Source: Muricea muricata
Lineage: Eukaryota > Cnidaria > Anthozoa > Malacalcyonacea > Plexauridae
Assembly (NCBI GenBank): GCA_963855995.1
Contig: OY979721.1
Span: 15,479,893-15,543,892, forward strand
Length of the DNA stretch: 64,000 nt
Direction of reading: 5' to 3'
Position 1 is the stretch's first letter, and each line of letters starts with the position of its first letter. Under the pieces are notes generated by a model. That model saw only the letters and a program-made list of their open reading frames with translations, ran no database searches and was not told the DNA's origin. This document shows, in pieces, positions 25,352-38,100 of this stretch. The position numbers and the translations under genes were made by a program.

Positions 25352-26134
25352 ATTGAGTTAGAAACTTGAGTTTATAAATCCAACTGTGAAGAAAACACCG
25401 TTTAGGGAATTTGGAAAAACCAAATCCAAGCCCAAAGCCCCCGTATAAACCCTTTGTTAAAATTAATCCCTACCTTAATCTTTAGCCAGCGAATCGCAGA
25501 ACGTTTTGAATTTATTTCTTTTGGTAACGAGTGCGTTACTATGAAAACGGATTATGTGTAAAGCATAAATGATGCAAAATATGAAAGGTATTTTAATCCT
25601 TTTTCTCTGCGTAGGAGAGTGTGTTTGTGCGACATCAAATTCGACTTGAGAAAATTTTAATCCGATATTGTTCAAAGAGCGCCAAAAATTCGTGAAAAAA
25701 TATGCGCGATATTTTAGGCGGATCGTTGTTGGCATCTAACAATGTACAGTTGAACATCTGTAATTATGTTATCTTTTTATTTTTCGTAGTTTCTGCAACC
25801 TACTGACGGCAAATCAGCAATACAAAAATCCAAGAAGTTCTATGATTTCTTCCTGAAGACGTGTATAAATCTGCACAAGATCTGTGTACCGAAATAAAAT
25901 TGGAAAACCTTTTTCATTTCAAACCAGAGACATTTATTTAATTTTGGACAGTGATAATGATGGTAATGAAGTATCGATAAAAATAAAGGAATTGTGTACC
26001 TAGCATTTCAATAAATACATTAAATTTATAGTAAAATATACAGTTGACCAATTTATAGTATGAACTTCAATAAATAAAATAAACCGTTGAGGTCATATGT
26101 ACAATATTATTACAAAAGGATATACATAGTCATT
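25352..26134. other. Intergenic region between COMPASS-class gene and ADGB
   Basis: Both neighbours are on the minus strand, so this holds the COMPASS promoter and 5' UTR and the ADGB 3' UTR. One 86-codon minus-strand ORF (25475-25735) has no recognisable feature. Confidence 0.5.
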
Positions 26135-29100
26135 TCACTTCTTTTTCCCTTTTGGCGATTTTCGCGCTCCTTTTGGACTCTTGCTAGTTTTGCGTCCCTT
26201 CGCAGGCGACGGTGACCGCTCTTTGACTGGCTCGATCACCTCTTCCTCCGGCGGTTCCTGAATCAATGAAAGCAATGAAGCGTTTATTTGATTCTTAAAG
26301 TGAGCAGTATGTGTTTTTGAAAGGAGTCAACGAGTTAAAAGAAGTTGCAGAAATCTGTGGTGCTTACCATTTACTTACACGATCACATATGCTCAGGTTT
26401 GTAATCAAATTTAACTAATTACGCCTGACTGACCACTGCTTTTGATTAGCCTGCTTTTAAACGATCATTCTTGTTTTTAAAATACTGTTTTGACCGATCT
26501 TACAGTGTAAATGGTAGACACCCCAGGAAACTGTTTCCTGCACAAGTTCTGGACGTTTGGAAACTTTTCCCACCTTTGGATTTAATATAATTACCAACCA
26601 TCAGCTGTAACTGAAACAGTTGTTGCTTACTTACCTGCGCAATAAACGTCTGTCGATAAGCCTCGCGCGCTGTGTTTATATCTTCCCTAACTTTATCTAA
26701 TGCTGCCTGCCATTCTTCAGCCATTTGTATTTGTCTTTCTTTCGCGATATTTCGCTGTTGTCTGTCCATATCACGTCTCTTCTCGACTTCATCTCTCCAT
26801 TGTTTATGTTTACGAAATACTTCTTGTTTTGCCTGTTGACGCTTGAGTTCTTCCGCTTCGTCTAGGACGACTCGCGTACCTCCACATCTGAAACATTTTA
26901 CATCAAGCTCGAGTAAACACAGCTAAAGAGATTGGTGTAGGAATAGAAAGATTATAAAGAACTAGCTAAACAAGCCTACCTCATATATGGTGTAATATCA
27001 AAAGGCTTCAACACACGACTAGGTTGTCTTGGTGGGGGTTCTGTGAAGTACTCCTCTTGTTCAACGACTACAGCAGACATCGACGATGATGCAATATCGG
27101 CTAAAAAAAGAAATGTCGATGGTGAACAAACAGATATTTTCGTTTCTATTGAGTCGATAACGTGGGTACACACCAACTTCAGCTTGCTCTTCGCCTTGAT
27201 CGCCCTCTTCCGTCTCTGGGTCTTGTGCTTTAATCAAGTGTTCGTTAAGAAATTTCTGACGACTTTGGTATGCCTGTGATGAACACAAGTTCGCATTGTT
27301 TAGGCTTTCCCACAAAATGAAGTGAATGAACTACTGCAGTACACCTCCTACTCTTGACTGGGTTACACTCGCTGATAAAATATCAGGTTTATATAAAGTA
27401 TGTATCTGGTATGAAGTGGCAACATTTCTTAGTTTACCTTGGCAGCCCTGCCAGGTTGAGCTGTCTCCCATGCATTTTTCATCGCACGAATTTCATCCTG
27501 TCTCTCCGTGTCCTTTTTAATCTCTATATCATCCTAAATTCAACGCAATGTTCTTTAGAACCCACAGGAACTAAATAAATACAAATAACTTGTACTACGT
27601 ACAATACAGTTGACGAACTCGTTCCGGACGCGTTTTTTGTTATTTCTCAGCAGTACTGTAGTTCATTCTATTAAAGCCGAACTGGTTCAAACAAAGTACA
27701 GTACTTACTGCAAAATTAGCATCAGTAACCATTCTTAACGTCCAATGAGGTTTTGTAAAATCAAAATTCTGCTGTTGTGAAGCTGGTCGTGATCCAGACT
27801 GATTTTTACTTGATCGACTTTCTTTGCCGTCTTTGCTTTTCTTTGCTTTACTCTGACCTGCAGACTTTTCACCACGGCTCGCTGAATCTGTGGCGTCTAA
27901 ACAGAGTTCAAGGTTCACAGACATAAATTCTTTCACACCCAGAACTTTCATTTATTTATTAAATATGTCCTTATTCACACAACAGCCCAGGCTTTTTGCC
28001 GGGAAGTTAATAGCACTTATTTAATATACTTACAGTCTGGGGGATCAGGCTTTTCAGCGTTCCTTTGTGCGAGAACAAAGTCCCAACATTCCCTGGTCAA
28101 TGGCCAGCTGTCACGCAAAACCAAAGCTTGAATAATATACTTGTGAACCTGGAACACAGCAGACAAGTTACAAATGAAATAATAGGATGTGATAAATAGG
28201 AAAGTATAAATAACCACCTGGGGTTTCATGTCCTCCTCTTGAGTAATACTGCGGTTCATTCCTCGACCTTCGCTGCGTTTATCCTGAAAATTAATACAGC
28301 AGGAGCATAAACGATTGTAATATATAATAATCACTGGATTCAGTGAAGGCAGGTTTCCAGGTAATTTTCCCACGGATATGAACTGGCTGAAAGGTTTCTT
28401 TTAGTAATAAGGTAACCCGATCAAAACTAATGTCACGATGACAAAGGAAACTTTCCTATCCATTCCTATCTGTAGGAAAATTATCCTGAGCGAAAACCGG
28501 CCCTAAGTCGCCTCAAAAAAACTTACCAAAGAAGATCCTGAACGAGAATGTGCCGGTGAATTATTATCCTTGGCTTTCTTTGATTTTGATTTCGGATTCT
28601 TTCCACCAGCGGTTCCAGCTCGACCTGTCGCGGGCTCACCATCTTTACCGCTATCTTTACTTGGAGGTCTGGAACCTAAAATACAGATAGTAGTTTTGTT
28701 AGTTTTGCCGTATCGTTGCCGTTTCCGAGAAAAAGTCGAATGTTACAGAATAGTTGAGCATCATGATTTTAATGAATGTGAATAACGGTACCCACCGGAT
28801 AGGTACATACTATCAAACCTTCTAAACATGTTGAGTAACTGGTAAAACGTAAAAGTTCAACATTTTTGAGTTGAAGTCACTTTCGACATCTAATGCTTTT
28901 TATGTCTTTCAGTAAATCACTGTCTGGTGGATAGCGCTAGTCACATTTCATAACCGTACATATACTTCTGCCCACCTCTCTTTCTCTGTCTATTTTCTTC
29001 CTCGCCAGCCTGCCTGTCTCTCCTCACAATATATACGGGCAATACAGCATGACCTCGTCCACAACAGGTTGCTACTTCTTCCTCGTGGTCCAGTATCTAC

Positions 29101-32100
29101 CAAGAATAATCCGGTTCATGTATGAGAAGAATACGGTTGTAAATGCATAATATAGTGGAAACATGATTCGAAGAAGTTCACATGCATGTACAGATCTTGT
29201 TATCTAAGTTGAAAGACATGCCTGTAGCTTTATTAAGACATCACTTCTTGATGTTCCTAGCTGAACAGTGATTAGTTGATCCTCGGTAACTGCTACGGAA
29301 TATCTAAAGAAATTGTACGATAGATTACATACAAGAAAAGTGCCCAACAGATACTCTAAGCGTCCAGTGGCGCATCTAGCGTAAGTCAAAATAAATTACC
29401 ACAGCTCATTCTAGGATATATTTACATTTTAAAATACCTTCAAAGCAACTTCATTGGTTAGATTTTATTCTTTTGAAATTCATAACCTATGACATTGTTA
29501 TAAAGTTATTTTGAATTTAAAATTGAGCTGCTATAATTTATTTTGACTTACCCTGGATCCGCCTCTGTAAGCGTCTTCCATATCTAAGTCGATTACTGCT
29601 TGCGCAGTATTTCAATATACCTGAGTAAGACGTGGTCTTTGTTAGGCATGTAGTATTCCTTTATTTCCTTCGTCACAAATTGTGCATTCACTGAGTCGCC
29701 GTCCGGAGCTGGTAGAGGGACAGTCGAACCAATAAGACGCACACGAAACTTCCCGGAGGCAAGAGAGGACAAAGTGGTACGAGCTTCGGCAAGGAATGTA
29801 TAACCATGCTGAAAGTGAGATACATGATGATGCACACACAGGTCTATCACATTTAAACCTTACACAGTAAAAGTAACAACTTCTACTTGCAATGTTGATG
29901 AAATCAGGGTTGAACATTGCTTTATCACCGACATTGTTCAATGTTGTCAAAAAAATTGTTCAGCATAATTACAACCGATTCAGGCTTCAATATTGTGGTC
30001 CACCATAAACAACATGAGCAGCAAAACACTGTTCAACACTGCAGGTTCACTTTTACAGAATGCGGTACTCACTTTATTCTTGGTAAAATTATACGGCGCA
30101 ACACGCTGAAAAACTTTGGGAATTTCTTCAAACGTATCATTATTTACGACACGCAAGAAACACGTTGGTATACTGCTATACATCTTGGGCAAGGATAGGA
30201 TCTCTTCATCAACATAGAACACCTCCCTAACAATGTACACGAACTTTGCAGAAAACTGGAATGCTCAAAGGAAACGTGCTCAAATGTTAAAGCACACTCC
30301 GCCCTTCGGACGCTCCGGCCCTGTACAGTACTGTAGTTGCCGACCCTGTACAGGACAGTAGTTGTCGGCCCTGTACAGTACTGTACCTAACAATTACAGT
30401 ATTGTAACCTACATTACAGTAGCTTATAGCTTACAGTCAGATACTGATTTATTTCAAACTTTCCAAACATGTTCAGTACCTATTAAAATATTATCATCGT
30501 TTGTGAGTTTAACACCCCAGGTGTCATTGCTTTTTATTAAAATTATATTAATGTTCAGCATCATCGGGCTAGGGTCACTTTTTATCATCGCTTTCGAGTT
30601 CAATAACCTAAGCGTTATTGCTTTTTATGCCTTAATTCCTGCGCCTACCTGTGGCAGTATCCATCTTTCGTACAACTAACACCGGGGCTTTGCTCGAAAT
30701 TTTGTTTATGTTGTTTTGGGAAGTGAAAGATGTTATGATTTTTTATGCTTTTGACAGCACCATCGACACTAAAATTCGAAGCAGATACAGTACTTACTGG
30801 TACTAAAGCCTACCTAAATAACAAGAACCACGTGTTTGCAGGCTGTTCCGGAAAGCTGCCATTATAATCACTGTGCGTTACTCTCGTCCATTCATCTTTG
30901 TAAAATGGAAACATCTGGAACAAACTTGGATCCAGCTTGTGCATACGACGATATAACTGAATAGAAAATGTTTCCAAGTTGTTTTCGATGACGCCCCAGG
31001 CCTTTGCAAGATTTTCTTGCACTAGTTGGTGGATAGAGGAATCTGTTGAAATAGTAAAGACAAAATTATCAAACCTAGAGCTGTTCAATAAGTCAAATAC
31101 TGGTAATGTGTTGATGGTGGCATGTTCTGACGATTGAACATAATATTTTTGAGTGAAATGCTGCAACACCAGACACGCAGTAAAACACTCATCTTTCTTG
31201 CAAATTTGGATATTGACCGCGTTGATATTATTTAAAAGATGTCTTTAACGTCTGAGACGTTAAAATAGCTTAGTATAATAAATACGGGAGAGTTGACATA
31301 TGAATGAAAAAAAATAGCATTGTCTGTTAAATTCATTGACATACATACATCCTGACGGCAAATGTGTTTAATATGTTAAACACTCGTTAAGTTTTACTTC
31401 GAAACTCACCTGGTTTATATGCTTTGTTTAGCTTGCGAATATAGTAACCACGAAATGTGGCCTGGATTCTGGTTGCAGCAGAATTATCGTCAATCGCCGA
31501 CATCCGATGACTAGACGAAGATAGGCATCGGGAAAGCTCGGAACGTTTTTTATGTACACTGCCAATGCGAGCGACATCCACAGAGGATCTGGGCCGGAAC
31601 GTGAATCTTTCTTTGAGATACACTTGAGAGATGAAATTGAACGCTTTCCACGCAAAGTGCATGTCTCGCGTGTAATCCTCGCCCAGATGAGCGCTCAAGG
31701 TCTCCAGCAGGCATATCATAAATACTTGATAGTGTCTTTCCTGCATATTTTGAGGTTGATCTTTCACTCCTATGTCTAATATTGTGTGCTTGTTGTTCGT
31801 ACTCAGTTCACTAAACGTCGTCACAATATTTCCAATGTTTTGCACCACACTTGTCACATGCTCGATAAAACGACAACTCTCCTACAAGTTGGAAAAAATT
31901 AACAAATTTTCCAACTGATATCATGGAGAACAGTGATAGATTTACAGAATACCTTGTGCGGGACAATCAGTGACAAAAAAATTCAGGATACTTAAATTAT
32001 TTTGGTCATTTTCATATTATTCGTTATTGAAATCTCGTCTTTGGTCTTGGTCAAGGGCACGTTTGTGTAAGCTAAACGATTTCGAAAGCCGATGAGGGAT

Positions 32101-35100
32101 TAGTTTAGAAAAATATATGAAAATATATTTTGATTTTCAACACTGAAAGTGGGAGGGGAAGTGCGTATTTCGCAGAATTAAGTGTAATGACCGGACGGTT
32201 TTGTCACTGATTGTACATCTATGTATATCTGGCTGTATTAGGACATTCCAAAAACAAATACTTCACCTTCTGCAAGCAAATCATAATTTGGTCTTCATCA
32301 CCAAATGTAAAAGGAGTTTGAGAGCATAATCCAACATGGTAACCATTTGAAGATTGAAGTAGAAACCTCAGCAAGTGGCGACTAGAAAGCAAATGATGTC
32401 ATTAGGTTTCCATTTTCAGGATTGTTCATGCGTTAGTTTGTTTGTCCACTTACCCAGGAGGAAGAACCAACACAGCAGCTTTAGATCCAGTTGATTTAAT
32501 TTTCAAACAAGGTTGACCGGTTACCAGACTCTTCCAAGTGTACGGCTCGGCCACCAGTAAGCCTGGAGTTGGAGGGACTGGGTTCAACTCCACGGCAGAT
32601 TCAACTTTCAGCTCTATAAAACAGAGATGTTGGGATGAGTGAGAGTTGAAATACGTTTAGGCATATTCAGCTAATACTATCTACAGTACTCTAGACGTCC
32701 CCCCATGAACTCTAGCGGAAATCTTGCTCTAAATTGACCGCGTTTTGGGAGGCTAGTTTCCATTTTGGTCGTAGCAAAGTCATTCTTCAAGATGTGATAG
32801 AGTCTAGATTTGCCTTTTCTTTTGTGGACTGTACGCAAAATAGTCATACTAAGTGTAGATTTATGCACATCGGTCACTTTGATATGCTACATTCACGACC
32901 AAAAGGAAACTACACGTAGAATTTACAATCTCAAAAAAACTTCCTGCAGATCGGGGTTAGTTGTTCAAACTTCAAAGGACGGTGAGCTTAAACCTGGGAA
33001 AATATCCAGCAACTTGTTCATAAACTTGGAAATTTTTATTTCACAAATCTCATCAGGATCCATAGCAGTTTTGATTTTTGAACTATTAAAGTAAACAGAC
33101 GTGTGGAGATACAGAAACTACATAGAACAGTAGATGAAATCATGGCTTATTTCTAACCCAACTTTTAACAAGTGGCCCCAAATGTTTACCAGTGTGCCAA
33201 CAACACAATTCTAATACTTTTAGTGATTACCTGAATTACTGCCCGACTCTCTTCCCTTTTCACGAAATATAGGTTGCGGTGGATCGAGCCATTTCGAAAA
33301 CGACGTCAAACACACGGCGATCTCAATAACATTCACACTGTCCACGAATAGAAAAGGTGGCGGGGGGTCTATGGGTATGCCCCCGAGACCATGATGTCCT
33401 ACAGGAATCGGAGGGGCAGTCTGACCTTTACCCGAGTTCTGTCCGGCCATTGAGGAGGTGTGTAAGCCAATGCCTGATTTCTTACTGTGAGTCGTTGACG
33501 CTACATTCTATCAGGTAATAAGATTGATTGTAGAAACAATTGATACGACATAGGCTAGGTCGGCTCTGATTGTTTTACGAAGCACTGCAATACTATACCT
33601 TTAACTCGAGATGGGATTTACTATACATATAGGTGACTGGCTTGTGGTAAATATGAACAATTCTACAATGTAAAAGATGGTATAAAGCTCTTAAGCAAGA
33701 TTCAAGTAACCTAACGAAGACAAGCAAAGTGTAAACCCATTACCAGCAGACAATGTGATAAAATAGAAAAAAAAACACACTCCGAAGAACAACATCTTGT
33801 AAACTCAAGATATGAACTATGAGAACAAGTTAACACTTTAGCGGTGATATATGACTCTATTTTCAAACTTGCAACTGTACATTGATCATTTCGGTTGGGC
33901 AATGACTTTGTAATAGGGTCGAAATATCACCGGTAAATTGTTGTCTTGTTGCTGAAAAACTCATATCTTGAGTGCATAAGATGCTATGCTTCGGAATAGG
34001 TAAAGGTTATATGTTGAAATTCCAACGAAAACGTTTTCAAGGACTTAACTCACCCAAAACATTTCCAGAAATCATCATATTCGATCCAAAATGTTTTTTC
34101 TTTATTTATCTTGGGAGTACCATCTTCATTCTCAGGATTCTCCTCACATGTTTGTACACCATCCTCTCCTCCATTATTTTCAGACGCATCTTCGGTCACG
34201 TCAGGCACTTCAACCTTTACCTCAAGTTTAGCCTCTTTCTCCGCAGCTTTAGCTAGCTTCTTTAGCTCTTTTTCTGATAATCCTAGACATTGAATTGATG
34301 TTGAAGTGAGGTGAGGTAAAATAAGGTCATCAAACCTAAGAACAACAGGTTAGAACATTTCCAAACTTAACATATAATTTTGCGGAAACACCAAGTAAGT
34401 TTATCATCGCAGAGCTTTTGATCCGTGAGCTCGGATCTTGATCAGTGCTAAAAATGCGACTAATTTAAATTCACACGTCCCTTAAATACGCAAAATGTCT
34501 TGATTTGTATGCTCGCGTGATTTAAATGTTAACTAAACGGTTAAATCAACTACTAACAAGCAAAAAAGGTTGTAATTAATTCACGCGCGCGCAAAGAAGA
34601 AAGAGAAATCAATTTGCAACAGTAAAGAGAGCGCGCCACGTACTATCCAGTGGCTTACCTTTCTGATCTATCGTACTGTGCTTCTCAATTTCAACTGATT
34701 CTCTCATTTTGCGAGAGAACTTATGATTATCAATCACTAAAATTTCCAAACTTCTATAATTACAGTACCTCTGACATCAGCTTTGGACATTCGTCTTCCA
34801 CCAGGGGTTTTATTTGGCAATGTTGGATCGCTTTTTTTCTCGTTTAATTGGTCTTTGCTCATTTTCTTAGTTTTGCCTAGTTTGGTATCTTTATCCTGAC
34901 TCAGCGTAGTCGACGACTTCTCTGTCTTCAACGTCTTCGTTGTGTCTTTTACTGGCTTGGAAACTTCTTTCTTGTCATCAGACTTGTCACTTCGTGCAGT
35001 AATGCTGCCACGCTTGTTAAGCTTTAGGTAAAACGTCATAATTAGATACTACTGTTAAAACTATGGGTATCATAACACTACACATACATTATTTGCAAGC

Positions 35101-38100
35101 TCGTTCTTTGTCACACTGGTTGTATCCACAACAACACCTTCTTCTGTTTTCTCTTCCACCACTTCTCCTTCGCTTTCTTTTTTTATTACATCCTCCTGTT
35201 TATCTCCTTCTTCTGAGATCTCCGCCATCTTGTCTTTGTTACGATGGTACTTGACGAATGTCGGAGTTCTAATACAAAGGGATCGAAGGAGATACTTCAG
35301 GCTGGGTCAAACGAGGTTGTCCTCTTTGAACTGGAAAGGGGGGGGGGGGGGGGGGAATTGAAGCCAAGACGTCGAGTTGATGTCGAGTTGAAATACTTGA
35401 CGTCAAAAATTGGGCCGTATATAAAATGAAACTATTAAAAAGTTGTATTTGATGTAAAAAAATTGAGATTTTTGGAAAGCAAAAAAAACTTTTGCTGTAT
35501 TTTCCAAAATTGCAATTGTTTTCGTATTTTTAGGCACTTCTTTTTTGTCTAAAGTCCGGTCTCTGGCGTTAGTTTTATTCGTCTCAAAAATCAGAAAAAC
35601 TAACTTGGCTTCACCCATTAACTGAACTTTTGAATTGAGTTAGCGTTCCAGTTGAATAACGGTTCAATGGTTGTACTAAAGAGACACTGTAATTGATGCT
35701 GTCCAACACAATCATGAAGAACACTCATTCTTTTCGTTTTTGCAAGATTGAAAATATTCTCTGTGATGATTCGTGACTGCTAACTCTTATCAATTTTGAC
35801 TTGACTTTGATAGATTTTTACATGACTTGACTAGACCTTTATATGACCATTGTGTGATCTCATAAGAAAAATAGTAGAAAAATACTCAGGAATATTTATT
35901 TTTTTATCTATCTATTCAACACTTACTTCACTCTGGCCACAGGTGTGGGACTGACGCAATACCCAACAAACGGTGACGTTATTTCTAGGAACTGAGGTTC
36001 TTTAGGCGGTTGAATGGGAGTTAACCTTGGATCACGTGGCTGTTTACGTTTCTTCTGTCTGATTAATCGCCAGCGCGGTATTTCCACGGGAGGTGGGGGA
36101 GCGACAAGAGGGCAGTCTCGGCGGACGGTGACCATTACTGAGTGCGGGTGGTTGTGAGAAAGACCTGACTGACGAAGATACTCTGAAGCATCAGCCTAGT
36201 GAAGATAACATTGATCAGAATCAGATGACTTCTTCATGTTATGTACATTTAGTACGCTAAACCAAGATTTTTCAGACGCCGGAGTGAACGTTAATTTGAC
36301 GTTCTGATCTACTAGGTACTACATAACATCCCCACGAAAGCGTCGGGATGTTATGTAGTACCTAGTGGATCAGAACGTCAAATTTTCCTTTCGTGTACTT
36401 GCACGTGTATCAGCAAAAAGCACGAGAACCAGTCACATACCATTTCTCGTAGAACAGAAACTCTCAAAGGAGTCTTGGGTGGATTGCAATAACTGGCAAA
36501 CACAGCATATTCGGGCTCTTTGATAAGATCCTTAACTACTGTATTACTGCCAGCGTTGCTAAGAAATTTCTCTTTACTTTCTTTTTCCTTTAGCCTGCTC
36601 TCTCGTTCCGATGATCTATCTGAAGCATTTTGAGAAGAGATAACTCCTCTTTCTAGTTTCTCCCGCGATTTCTTTTCCTTCTCATCCTTTTTCTTTACTG
36701 GCGACACATTCACCTCTTTCGCTTCTTCCAGCGTGATCGAGTTCTCGAGCTTCCAGTGAGGTAAGATCTTACCTAGAGTTTCCCACAACTCCTGGCTGTG
36801 TTCACGTCTATAAGAGAAATAAAATAGTAAAATTACCGAGTTTAGAATCCAGGAAATGCAAAATAGAACAAATTCCAAAAATGGACATCTTGTATTCTCG
36901 ATATTCAAGAAATTTTTTCATCATATTTCTTGTTTATTTCAAAGACTTTATGAACCATTGGTTTGACAGAGTTTTTGGAACAAAAACGAAATATTCTGAC
37001 TCTTTTGTTTTCTTCTTTTTTGTTTGCTCTAAATATCAAGACTATAAGCTGTATTTAATGAGTTTACATGTCCTTGAATTTATAAAGAAGCGGTTGAATT
37101 AAGGTCCTTCAATTCTTCTTGCTATAGTAGTCATTTGAATTACCTTAGTGGAATGACTTCAGGAATCCATCCTGTCAGGCATTGAATAACACTGAAATCA
37201 CCAAATTCACATGACGATTCCCCTCCATGATAACTAGACGTAAGAAATAGCCAACCTCAATAAAAACAATTTAATATAACATAAAATTATCATATTTTTC
37301 TCTTTATCCCAACTTACTCCAATGATGCAACTTTGAGTAAAGCTTTAGCAAGCAACATTGGCCACAGTTCATAAGACTTCTTACAGGAAGGAAGCAATAG
37401 TTGTCCTTCACTATTGAATGGCATCCAGTCATCTATGGTGACCTTTCTCCAACAACCCTAGAAGTCATAACACATCTTTCACAATTGATCTGGACCTTGC
37501 AATGGTATTGTACAAGTATGGTACATTTTTTATGGACCACCATCAACATACCAGCCAGTAAATCTTGACCACATATTTTCCACCTGTATTGTACACTGGA
37601 TAAACTCCATTCTTACTCTTCTCTTTTGGCCAGATATGTTGCCATGGTTTCCAAATACAGTCTTCATTTTGGGCCACATCTTTGACATCTTTTACATAAC
37701 GTGCCTCAATTGTATCTATGTTAGGCTTGAGTTTGAATAAGTTGGTGAGATCAGCTATTATACAACGCATTATCTAAAAGAAAACAAAATCATTGACCGA
37801 GTATGGTAAAATTTCCTTCTTTAGACTGTAATGAATGGGCTTTTACTTACCTCAGAATTGCTGATAACATCTGAACTTGAAGATATCAAATCAATTTCTT
37901 TCTCTTTTAAACTATCAGGATCGACAATCACAGGAGTCTGTAAAATTAAAACAATCATCTTTACATGCATCAAATTAGATAGAAACAACTATTCAGGTCA
38001 TTTATCAAACATATGGTGGCATACTTTGTCCTCAATGAAATCAACTGGTCTTTTCCAACACTCAACATTTGTCTGGATGATCTGCGGCAAATCTATACGT

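Noticed and set aside
36881..37102. 73-codon plus-strand ORF with hydrophobic, Phe-rich composition
   Set aside because: Lies in an A+T-rich ADGB intron on the antisense strand. Hydrophobicity comes from T-rich codons.
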